The notes beneath the pieces are model-generated. The model was not told where the DNA came from, ran no database searches, and saw only the letters and a list, made by a program, of their open reading frames with translations. The translations under genes were made by a program, and so were the position numbers. A stretch of 64,000 bases of DNA from Trichostrongylus colubriformis (Eukaryota; Nematoda; Chromadorea; Rhabditida; Trichostrongylidae). This document shows positions 1-12,200 of this stretch, in pieces; the stretch's first letter is position 1; each line of letters starts with the position of its first letter. Where the stretch lies: contig OZ022257.1 in NCBI GenBank assembly GCA_963978905.1, positions 32,503,274-32,567,273 on the forward strand. Direction: 5' to 3'.

Positions 1-176
1 CCAATTCGGCTGGTGCAAACTAATGACGGCTCACCCACAAAAGGGTCTGAAGTGGAATCACACATCAGCACTCCCCGTTAGTGGCCGTGGTTAGTAGCCG
101 ATAATTCTGATAGTTAATGATTACGATAAAAGAAATCTGACACCAAGTGCAGCTAAGAACGGCAACTGTATGACAC

Positions 177-260
177 CCAAAATGTCTTGCCTGCTTGTCG
201 AACGATTTGTCCAGCAATCTCATTGTGCGGTAATCCAGATCCGGAAAAAATCGCAATTTT
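177..260 (-). CDS. V-ATPase subunit B exon d
   Basis: The exon starts after CTTTCAG with [20 protein letters not shown] and runs through RQAGK, the P-loop-equivalent region of subunit B. The 5' boundary is firm. The 3' boundary is less certain: I place the donor at GG/GTGTCA (176-175), ending in KTFW, because the frame stops soon after. Later exons should lie beyond the left edge of the window. Confidence 0.8.
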
Positions 261-3200
261 CTGAAAGGGCGTTTTTTTTAGAGAACCATTCGAAGCGGAG
301 TTTTTGTCTCTGCATATTCCAGTGAGAATGATAGTTGTGAAGACGTTTGGTAATGATTAGTAGTGGAGAAGCCCCGTCTATGATTACAGTACCATTCTGC
401 CAATACAATGTACATACAACACACAAGTCATCTTCTAGGAGTGTGCGGTTACTTGTACGCTCCAAAACTGAATAAACAGTTTATTATTCAGTGACTCGAA
501 ATTCACTTACTATCTTATATTCTACAACCAGTCAAAGCCTTTTCGAGAAAGCCTTTTTGAGAGTCAGTCCCCATTGTCACAGCTAATGAATATGTTTCAA
601 AGATCCCCACTCCGATCTCTTCTACAGTATTCACTAATACCCATCAGAGCAATTGCCAATGCTTCGTATTTGACCGCATTTGATGTCCAGCCTATAACTA
701 AACTTCTGCAAATGTGTCGTGTCTTCCAGAAACGTTTTCATTTTTGTGAGGTCATGCTTTCGCTTTTGTTTTCTACCGATCATTGTCGTTGTGGCAAATC
801 TGTGGATTAACGATAATCGTACATCATTCCCATTTTAACCAAGTTTATTAACAGTAAGGTGCCTTCAACAGATCCTTGCCTTCATTAATCTTTATTGCTA
901 GAAAGTTTAAGAATGACTAATCTGTCACTTCTACATTAGGAATAAATGATCAGTTCTAGGGAGTTCAATTTTATGGTATGATAGAATCCTTGAATGTCGT
1001 ACGAAGTTCAGAGCCCACAAAATTCCAATAAGTACGGAAAAAATGTCCCTACACCAATAAATGTTCACCTGTCCCCTAGAAATTGTGGCCAGCACGTCAA
1101 TTGTCGATATTCCCGTTTCAATCATCCGCTTCGGATAGACACGCATATAAGGATTAACTGCCATTCCGTTCACATCCATGTAATCTTCAGCGATTATCGG
1201 GGGACCCTAAAGGGTTGAACAGAAAGTCGTTCAGGAGAATTTGAAGAGCTTTCAAAAAATGCTTTAATTAACTACAAATGAGTTATCTATTGCTATGTCT
1301 GGGAATTGATTTGCATAGCGGGAGACCTCGACACAATATCATGACTACTGAGAGAAAATTACGTTGTCCTTCGAGCTGCTCTCGTACTTTTCTCAGCGAA
1401 TTCACAGCACACATGATATTTACCTACATATAACGTCTAATCCATGAATTTATGTGAGGTCTGTACTTATGCTAATAATAATGGTCGGCTAGTTGGTAAG
1501 TTTAATCGACAAAAACTGATCAAGCAGGCAGTCAATGAAATTATTATCTCACTTTGGAAAAACCAATCAATCATACAATACCGCTCCTAATTTTTGCTAA
1601 ATCGCCGGATAGGGGCGGAAAAGTACGAAGCGCACCGGCTTTCTGCCATAACCTTAGCAGATGTGGTCCAATTTGTTTGAAAAATAGACCAATGGATAGC
1701 TTTTGAATAGGAATCTTTGTATGTATGAAAAGTCCATTTTTCTCTGCTGGATCATCTTCATTTTCAGTGAAATGGGAAATTGACTCTCCAAGGCGCAAGA
1801 AAGTACCTGCGGGCATGACAGCATCGTAAACTCTCCACTTCAGCTGAGAATTTCAGTTTAGGCACTTTAAAACAAAAAATGACAATATATTCGACAAGTT
1901 CATGGTCTTATGATCATTTTGATCCCATTCATGAATGGTTTAACTTAATTTCAACCTGAAAGTGGCATTCCAAAGCCGTTTTTTAAAATTTTACACCTCG
2001 TTAGAGCCGCATTTTTTATAAAACACGAGCCATTTTGAGTCGCTCATTGGTGCTGCTGATGGGCTGCGAAGAAACTTTGTGGGATTTCCTCAAAGGTAAG
2101 TGGATTGAATGTTATTTGTCTCAAATCTTTCAAACGCTATTTGTTCAATCGGTCTTTTCTGCATAAATGTCGGTCTCTGCACAAAAATGGTCTGATTTTG
2201 GAAGGTGGCTGTAATTATACCTAATAAATGTGAAAACTTTGTTTATACTTCATAAAAAGCAGTCTTAGGGGGTGAGTGGTTCAAGAAAACTGTGTGTTGT
2301 TCCAAACAACCTGAATCTTAGAAATCTGAAATTTGGTGAAGTGTGTAATCGAAGTAGACATGTATCACAACCGATTATTATTACCAACTCATTCTCAAAC
2401 TTGCTCTGTCTCGAATGACAGAAGATTTATTTACTCTTTCATTTTCTTGTCACTCGGCTAACGGTGCACAACCGCTGACCCCTCACTATCGATCTCAGCC
2501 GGCCAATTGCCTTGGATATCGCCACATCCTTTTTGAGATGCAGGACTATTGTGGTGCGACATTTGGATGGTCAGAGAATCGATGGGACGAGGATTTATTC
2601 AATTTGACTGATGGCAGATCCTTGTCCATCTGAAGTTCATATTAACCTTTCAGAACCTTAGATAATTGCAGTGCCAAGCGCCCCCCAGGTCTCCTCACCG
2701 GAGCTTGTAAGGGCCAATATTACTATGAGGCAGCCGTATTAATGCAGAAGTGCACACTGCACCGCCAAAGTTGCCCACTGAGATGAATTCGACGTTTGCA
2801 AATGGAGCACTCTGAGGGATCTGAACCCTTCGGCTCGCAGAGCCGCAAGCGTCTGGAGTGAAACCACTGCCACTGCACTATTCGATCAATTGTTAATGTG
2901 AGTACATTTGGCATTCTTGTGATAACGTGTGAGGCTGGCTGCATTAGCCAGCACTGTACCACCGTATTGATTGACCTTTTACACGTCAACTGGTTGTGTG
3001 CTATATAGAGTGGCATTGTAAATAGATCATTGAAGCATTTACTACATTTACCTCAAACATTTAACGCACATGACATACAAACTTGAAGTAAAATGAAAAA
3101 TGGGAAACTCGGTTAATTGCGTAAACAAAACGTGACGGTTTTATAAAACAGGGCGATCTCATAGAAAATACAAACGTTTTTTATACGACAGCAGCACGAT

Positions 3201-6200
3201 AGGAAGTATTCAACCCTCAACCTTGCCTGGTCAGCTTACCTACATTCAAGTATATTTCTTCCTCCTTGCTCTACGACGCGTTGCATCCTCTTCCTAATGC
3301 CGCCAATGTATTTGGCACAAACTTCTGGAGTGAGAGTCTTCCAGCAGTGCTCGATGGCTGCCTTGAGCGCTTCCAAATTACGGATTTCTTGTTTCCTAGA
3401 GATGATATTTTTGATCTGAACATTTATGACTGATATTGTGTATTTATTTAGTACCTTATTTTACATTCCATCTTTTTTCATTTTGTTTAAATGTAAATGT
3501 AAGTGTAAGTGTACATGTAATGTTGTAAATGTTTCGTTTTCTGTAAATGCTTCAATGATTTGTTAACAATGCCACTCTATATAGCACACAATCAGTTGAC
3601 GTGTAAAAGGTCAATCAATACAGTGGTGCAATGCTGGCTAAGGCAGCCAGCCTCACACGTTATCACAAGAATGCCAAATGTACTCACACTAACAATTGAT
3701 CGAATAGTGCAGTCGCAGTGGTTTCACTCCGGACGCTTGTGGTTCTGCGAGCCGAAGGGTTCAGATCCCTTAGGGTGCTCTTGGTTTGCAAACGTCGAGT
3801 TCATCTCAATGGGCGACTTTGGCGGTGCAGTGTGCACTTCTGCGTTGATTACGGCTGCCTCATAGTAATACTGAAGTTCCTGCAGGAAGACCTGGGGGTT
3901 GGCTTTGCAGTTATCGAAGGTTCTGAGAGGTTAATATGAACTTCAGATGGACAAGGATCTGCCATCAGTCAAACTGAATGAATCCTCCAGTCGATTCACT
4001 GACCATCTAAATGTGCACCACAATAGTCATGCATCTCAAAAGGGATGTGGCGATATCCAAGGCAATTGGCCGGCTGAGATCGATAGTGAGGGGTCAGCGG
4101 TTCTGCACCGTTTGCCGAGTGACAAGAAAATGAAAGAGTAAATAAATCTATTGTTAATCGAGACAGAGCAAGTTTCAGAATGAGTTGGTAATAATAATCA
4201 GCTGTGATACATGTCTACTTCGATTACGCATTTCACTAAATTTCAAATTTCTAAGACTCAGGTTGTTTGGAACAACACACAGTTTTCTCGAACCCGTGAC
4301 CCCTAAGACTGCTTTTTGTGAAGTATAATCAAAGTTTTCACATTTATTAGGTATAATTACAGCCACCTTCCAAAATCAAACCATTTTTGTGCAGAGACCG
4401 ACATTTATGCAGAAAAGACCGATTAAACAAATAGCGTTTGAAAGATTTGAGACAAATAACATTCAATCCACTTACCTTTGAGGAAATCCCACAAAGTTTC
4501 TTCGCAGCCCATCAGCAGCACTAATGAGCGACTCAAAATGGCTCGTGTTTTATAAAAAATGCGGCTCTAACGAGGTGTAAAATTTTGAAAAAACGGCTTT
4601 GGAATGCCACTTTCAGGTTGAAATTAAGTTAAACCATTCATGAATGGGATCAAAATGATCACAGAATCATGAACTTGTCGAATATATTGACATTTTTTGT
4701 TTTATAATGCCTAAACTGGAACTTTCAACTGAAGTGGAGAGTTTACGATGTCGTCATGCCCGCAGGTACTTTCTTGCGCCTTGGAGAGTCAATTTCCCAC
4801 TTTACTGAAAATGAAGATGATCCAGCAGAGAAAAATGGACTTTTCATACATACAAAGATTCCTCTTCAAAAGCTCTAGCCATTGGTCTATTTTTCAAAAA
4901 AATTGGACCACATCTGCTAAAGTTATGGCAAAAAGCCGGTGCGCTTCGTACTTTTCCGCCTCTATCCGGCGATTTAGCAAAAATTAGGAGCGGTATTGTA
5001 TGTCTCACACTTAGCCCCAAGCTTTTCTATTAATTTCTCCGAATGGTCCACTGAAGAGTTGCCTCGCTCATCTTCCATATCTGGTTTCTCCACCATGATT
5101 CGATGATTTTTCATAACTTTGTTGAATCAACACGAAAAAAATCTCTGGAACCACTCCGCTGTAAGAGTGGTGAGTAATACGAACACATCACCGATCGATT
5201 TCTTTAACTTTGCACTCAGATAAATTGTGAAATAGTGTCAAGTGGACTTCTAAATGCTCCTGAAACTCAATCTCAGTCACAACCAATAGAAAAGCAAAGC
5301 ATACCGGATAGATCAAAAAGCCCCTTACAAATGATCATAAAGCAATGCTAAACAAAGAACTTAGAACAAAAAAATCCATTCAAATGAACGTATTGTATTT
5401 GGAAAAGACAAGTTGGAAAAAGGATTATTGCAAATCACCGGTTGAGTATTAGGCCTATGCAGAATAAATGGCCAAAACGGACTACTTTTTTCAAAACGCC
5501 ATAACTTCGCTCGGACACAACTTATTTGTCGAAATAAAAACCATTCGAACTTACACAACCTTGCCAACGATCTGGTAAAGAAAATATGCCATCATGATCA
5601 AATTCAGGATTGCGAAAATTAATGAAGTCAACGATGGCATTTTCAACATGCATCGTTTCGGCGAACTCCTTCTGACCCAGGTTTGCATCGAGAAGCGGGA
5701 AAAAGTGGTAATTCGTCAGAGATAGGTCTGAGGAATAAGGCTGAGGGAGAGTCTCGATCAGTTTCTGCCGGGTGACTTGCGAACTGTGGGGTTTTGCGTT
5801 GTTTTGCGCACCCAGTAAAAAAATGATGCAGTTAGGCATCGAGCCTCTCCCTTACCCCCCTTATTCCCCAGACCTATCCCTGACGGATCACCACTTTTTC
5901 CGGGTTCCAGATGCAAACCTGCGGCAGAAAAATTATGCACGGTAAAAATGCCATTCTTGACTTTACTGATTCTCGCAATCCAGAATTTGATCATGATGAC
6001 ATATTTTCTTTAACAGATCGTTGGCAAAATTCTGTAGATTCGAATGGTTTTTGTTTCGACAAATAAAGTTGTGTCTGAGCGAAGTTATGGCCAATTACGC
6101 TTCGGCCATTTATTCTGCATAGACCTAATAGTAAGTGCAACTTGCAGAAGTGGTCGAGGCTGAGTTCGGTACACTTATTTATTTTTTCGTAAAGTGAAAT

Positions 6201-9200
6201 GTATTATTTAGTTAATTTCCAGTTTGGTCAGTTTTTGTTGACTGAATGCCCAAATTTATAGACAATTTATCGTCTGTAAAAGGGACATTGCTTACGAAGT
6301 AACCCAACAGAAATGCTAAAAGAAATGTAGCATGCATATAAAACCTTGCCATCAGCAATAAACTATTGAAGCAAGAGTAAACAGATTACACAGACCTTGT
6401 CAATCGGTTTTCCTGTACCATTGAAGGTACGTCCAAGAATATCTTCACTGACAGGCATTCGCAGCACATCACCTGTGAACTCGCACACCGTATTTTTCAC
6501 GTCAATGCCCCTGGTTCCTTCGTAGACCTGAAGAAGAGAAACTTGCCTTGCGAATGGTCGTTCCCAGATTGGTGTATAACTGATTAGTTGAATTGCGGTG
6601 AATTGCGCCGTGTTCATACTTTGCGCACCGGCGGCGCCGACGACGGCGGCAAGATCATATGCCCGCCGCCGACCACGCGATGGCACTCAGATGGCGCGCT
6701 CTGTTTGTCAAGCGCTTTACCCAACTAACTACTGCACGTGGCAGTGTTCACGAATGTGGATTCGAATCTTGCCATCCTGTCAAACCACACCACTCGAATT
6801 TCGAATTAAAGTTCGTGGACTCTCACCACGATCACCATACTGTAATCTGGTTTGGTCAAGCGTTATGAAATAGAGACACCAGATTGGCGCCGTGGTAGGA
6901 GGCGGTGCGCAAAGTATGATCGTGGCCTTACATGCACCTTTGCTGTACTCTTAGTTACCGGGCTCAATTATTCAAAAAGATTCGATTATTCTGCGTCCGG
7001 CGCTTCAGTAGGTTCAGTGTCATACGCCTAAGGACACCCTAAGACGAGAATCGAAAACCTCGTGGGCACAATATTGGTGGTCAAGTGGATCATTACCATT
7101 TCCTGCTTCCAGGAAGTATCGCTTTCACCACGATCACCATACTCGGAGCTCTGAGACAGAGTGACAGGAGAGACTTCGTGAGAGTCGGAGAAAGGTTCTC
7201 GCGGAGTCTTTTCTGTGCTATCTTTCCTATGGGTGGACCTGTGTACTGTATTGGTGAACTCTGGGGACCACACATGTGGATAGTGAAATCTGTAGATGTA
7301 AGCGCAGTCGCAGAATTCTTAAAGCTTCCCTGACGTGAAACACAGGTGTTCCCTGATACGGTAACATGGCTAGGGTGCAGCCTTGCACAGAACGGTAACA
7401 TGGCTAGGGTTCAGCCTCGCATAGTTCACAGGAGCATCCCTTTTCAACCAACATTACCCAGCGAAAACAGCAACGCAAAGTGTATTAAGATTGGGGCGAT
7501 AAGCCCCAATCTTCACATACATTGTGTTGCTGTTGGTCAGCTTAGACACTGATTCATCCACTGATGGCCAGCTTATCCACTGATTCATGAGCCACCCATA
7601 CTGCTTGCAAAATTAGAGGGGAAGTAACTCATGTCTGCTGATTATCGTATACACTCTAAATGGGGTCCGACTAAATGATGTCATACTTTTCGGTGACATC
7701 TTCGGGTATTAGTGTTCTACAGTATCCTTAACAGTGATCTTAAACTTCCCATACATAAACAAACAGCGAGATTTTTGTCTGCAAATCGAAAATAACTAGT
7801 TAGTGATACTCACTATTACAGCGAAATCATCCCGGATGGATCACAGCTATGTGTTAGCAGCTGCATCTTTTCTACTGCACAAAAACAAAAATAGTTAGAA
7901 ACTATAAGCCGCAGCATAGATTTTCAACGAGGGCCCATTCTGCTACATTAGGGAAAGGTCACATGTACTGAGACGAGCACTGGTTCTGTCGTGTAAAATG
8001 AGCACAAAGTTTGAGAGTAGCATAATCACCATACTTTTCGATACAGTCGAAGATTGTTCCATCAATCTAACAACTGTATGATTAACTCTCGATTTCGGTT
8101 CTCCCTGGATATGGTGTAGATCGGCAGGCAGGGTCAAGCATCTGTCGAGGAATACTCGACAGGGGAGTCATGTTTGGTCGGCTGGGACGGGGTCATAATC
8201 GTTGAGGTGGGCAGTGATCAACAGAATTTCTGAGGCTGAGGGTCCAAAAGGTAAAGGGGAGATGTGGGAGAACAGACCAACTGGGTTCAATTCCGTAATT
8301 GATATTCAACTTAATCTTCACTTAAAAACTCGGAGGAACAGAAAACGGCACCTCACAAACAGGAAACAAAGTGGGACACAGATTTCCCAAGATAGGTGCT
8401 TAGAACGATACCAGTTGAGCTATCGCATAGTACTGTGCGAATTATCCATTACTTATTTACCTCAATAGAATTATGTAGTGGGAAAATGGTCGACGTTGAA
8501 TTTTTGCTGAGCAACTGCTTTCTGCATAAAAGTGGTAGATCCTATGCCAGTTATCGATGCTTATCGTTTTTGTAAACATGCACCACTATGTGGAACTTTA
8601 CATAGTCTAGCGGCCGATACCCAGTTGAGAAAATGACGCTTGCGTTGCTATCACAAATCTAGATCGCGCCTCGATCATCCATGTAGATCGCAGTATCGAA
8701 AGACATGCACCGTTATTTGGAACGCTAGGCAATTTAGCGGTCGATACATCGGCAGCAGATATCAGAACATAAACAAAATGTATCATCCAATGGTATTTAG
8801 CATCAGACGCATTTACCACGGCATTCGTGTAGTAGTGGTAAGTGGCGTACCGGATTTTTTCCCTTCCTCATTTCCTAATGGCTCTTATCAGCCCGTGTAG
8901 GCCGTTATCAGTTTCGAAAAGTCACCATTTAGGTCCCCATACCCTATAATACCTGTGAGTGTGAACATTCCACTGTCAGAAAGAAGAGCGAAACGGATTC
9001 GGCGACATTAACCTTTTGAGGCTCCTTATCAGCCCTTATAAAGTGTTATCAATTTGGATCACGTACCATTAATGTGTCCGTCTCAATTCTCAAAACACCT
9101 ATGAGCGTGGGCGCTCTAGGATCGATCCGAAAGGCGAAACGAATAGAGCGACATTGACCTTCCGAGGCTTCTTATCAGCCCTTATCAATCGCTATCAATT

Positions 9201-12200
9201 TGGATCACCCGCCATTAATGTGCCCGTCTCAATCCTCAAAACACCTATGAGTGTGAGCGCTATAGGATCGATTCGAAAGGCGAAACGAATTGAGCGACAT
9301 TAGCCTTTTGAGGCTCCTTATCAGCCCTTATAAAGTGTTATCAATTTGGATCACGTACCATTAATGTGTCCGTCTCAATTCTCAAAACACCTATGAGCGT
9401 GGGCACTCTAGGATCGATCCGAAAGGCGATACGAATAGAGCGACATTGACCTTCCGAGGCTTCTTATCAGCGCTTATCAATCGCTATCAATTTGGATCAC
9501 CGCCATTGATGTGCCCGTCTCAATCCTCAAAACACCTATGAGTGTGAGCGCTATAGGATCGATTCGAAAGGCAAAACGAATTGAGCGACATTGGCCTTTT
9601 GAGGCTCCTTATCAGCCTTTATCAACTGTTATCAATTTGGATCACGTATCATTAATGTGTCCGTCTCAATCCTCAAAACAACTATGAGTGTGAGCGCTAT
9701 AGGATCGATCCCAAAGGCGAAACGAATTGAGCGACATTGGCCTCCCGAGGCTCCTTATCAGCCCTTATCAACTGTTATCAATTTGGATCACGTACCATTA
9801 ATGTGTCCGTCTCAATCCTCAAAACACCTATGAGTGTGAGCGCTATAGGATCGATTCGAAAGGCGAAACGAATTTGGCGACATTAGCCTTTCGAGGCTCC
9901 TTATCCACCCTTATCAAGTGCTATCATTTTTGGTCCACCACCCTTAAGGTCTACTTAACATCCCCTATATCATATCTAAAGTCCAGGATTCCATCTTTGC
10001 TGCGACGCGAGATATGAATTTCCGGCCAAACACACACACAAACACATGCACACACACACCAACAGACACACCTAGCCGATTATATAAAGTAGGATTGTAG
10101 AGAGGAGAGCACATGGACAACGCAAAAGATAGACACAATCAAAGGCTATGCTGACCCTTTGGTCCTCTTGGGATTACGGACTGTGAACATGGCTGATCCC
10201 TTTGTCCTCTTGGAGTTACGGACTGCAAACACGGCGTCAAGCCTCTATAACTAAGCGCTCATAACTTATGTTGTGGTGTGAGGTCGATACCTGATACCTT
10301 GTTACTAGTGCACAGTTTCAAGACGGCCACGGGAATACTGCACCCTTAACTTAATGGATTGTCAATGGAACTTTCATGCATGGCGTAATCCACAACGAAG
10401 CCGGCCAACACCAATAGCTCCTTCGTTGGTCCTCTGGCATCGAAACCACATACAGAGAGACCTCCGAAATTCACCGATTAGCTGTGGGAAGTGTCTATAC
10501 TGCTGGTATCAGCGTGGATGAATACTCCAGAAACTATGGGATGAAAAACATGTTAGCTGATATGACTTCTTTCGTATCATAATACGATCATAAGAACGAA
10601 AACTAGTACCGGCGGGCCACTATATGGACCAGATAAAAGTTCGTATAACCAACAATGTGGATGAAATCCTTATGATAAGCGCATCCCGTAGCGAGGCCGG
10701 CAGAGCCAGTCGCATTTCCAGATTTTTCAAGGCGAAGAATGTGTACTGGAGACATTTCGGACACAATGGATAATTTTTCCAGGGAATCATGGGAAGATCT
10801 CGCCACTTCAATGAACAAAATTTCCCTCAGTTGGCTTTTGTCAAAATAACTTCTTCCATTTTGAGGGTATGGTATAGTTCACCTAGTCACTGAGAAGCGG
10901 CAACCTTGCAGACTCGAGGCAAGAAATTGCACTCATGAGGTTGAGTTTGAAGGAAGTAACGGCCTTCAGAAGTGAAACACTTTAAATTTTTCGAAAATTT
11001 TCTCGACTAGCCCTCGACCGGTTCTCTTCAAAATAACTTCCTTCATATTGAAGATATAGTAGTTCGAGTAGTCATTGGCAAGTAGCGACTTCGCCGACTC
11101 TGCACAACAAGATTGCTTTCACATGGTTTCACATGGTTGAGTTTGTAGGAAGTTACGACCACTTGAAGTAAAACACTTCAGAACTTTTTCAAAATTCAAA
11201 TCCGGGATTTCCATATAGAGAACTACGCAACCACTAGGAAACCAAGTTTCCAATAGCTTGATCTGGAGGTTATTAAGAAAACAGTTCACAGTTCTTCGAG
11301 AAATGGAATCTAATCAGGAAGGGCTTTCAACGTCCCATGGAACTTTGAATAGGGACCCCTTCAGACCGATAGAGCTTCGAACGCTGATTATAACAGTGAA
11401 AACTAAGACCGCGTTCATACTGCGCACCGACACCGGCATCGGCGGCGACGGCGTCAAGCTGACGCATCCATTTGCCTGCCGCAAAAGACGACGTCAATGT
11501 GATAAAGCGCACCGTTCGCAAAACGCTTGACCTAAGCACACCACAGTATGGTGATCGTGGCGAGAGCCTATGATTTCGATTTTGAATATTGGCATAGTGC
11601 CATACTGTGCCATATTCAAATTTAAAGTCCTGGGCTCTCGCCACGATCACCATACTTAGTGTGGTTGGGTCGAGCGTTTTGCAAACGGTGCGCATTATCT
11701 ATTGATGCCACCGTCTACGGCAGGCAAATGGTTGCGTCAGTTTGACGCCGTCGCCGCCGGTTTCTGTGCGCAAAGTATGAACGCGACCTAAAAGTGCTAC
11801 GGGCTGTTCGGAAGCGAGTTGAGTGGGGTCAAAGCCTGCCTGTGATATCTCATTGGCGAGGTACTTTGCCATCAGCGCGGCCGTTGCTGAGCTGATAACA
11901 GCCACCATGGCTCACTCGTAGTGTTGCTAACCAGCAGGTTAGGCCTTGAGGGTATGATCCCCGTCTAAAAGGTTTTCTTGCATTTTGTGTTTTATTGACA
12001 GTGAGAGCTTTTCTTTCACTTCTGAACGCTCCCTTTTACTGGTACCTTCGCACCAATCATTTACTCTGCTTTATTTACAACTACTAAAACTGCTAACAAT
12101 ACTCACAAGGCAAGGATATCAGGTCGAAGAGACTCCCATACCACACGAATTAGTAAGATTATGATATTTGCCCACACTTGAACGATTCAAGATGGCTATG

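Larger units (their letters stand above)
1576..4998. mobile_element. Foldback Tc1-like element with 1.46-kb inverted arms
   Basis: The left arm (1576-3042) is repeated as its reverse complement in the right arm (3543-4998), with scattered substitutions and a few indels, around a spacer of about 500 bases. Both outer ends read CAATACCGCTCCTAATTTTT and are directly flanked by TA, the Tc1/mariner target duplication. The spacer holds the C-terminal end of a Tc1-family transposase on the minus strand. The element sits in the 5.2-kb intron of the V-ATPase subunit B gene. A single divergent arm copy occurs at 28535-29092. Confidence 0.85.
6938..8405. other. V-ATPase B intron, only small repeats seen
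   Basis: Apart from the 34-bp duplication and the hairpin at 7466-7534, I see no gene or repeat. ORFs on both strands here have no recognisable product. Confidence 0.5.
8409..10096 (+). repeat. Composite interspersed repeat, copy 1
   Basis: The copy begins with ACCAGTTGAGCTATCGCATA. It continues through a unique 5' part (AGTTATCGATGCTTATCG, then TAGCGGCCGATACCCAG) and a run of 146-bp tandem units. It ends with ATATGAATTTC, a CA-rich stretch and GATTATATAAAGTAGGAT. The same order of modules recurs at 44.5, 46.0, 47.4, 50.6, 53.6 and 57.0-60.8 kb. It has no coding capacity. Because other copies flank Penelope-like ORFs, it may be a Penelope terminal repeat; that is inference. Confidence 0.75.

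Noticed and set aside
9018..9950. CRISPR array
   Set aside because: Units are 146 bp contiguous repeats with no spacers, in a eukaryotic intron.
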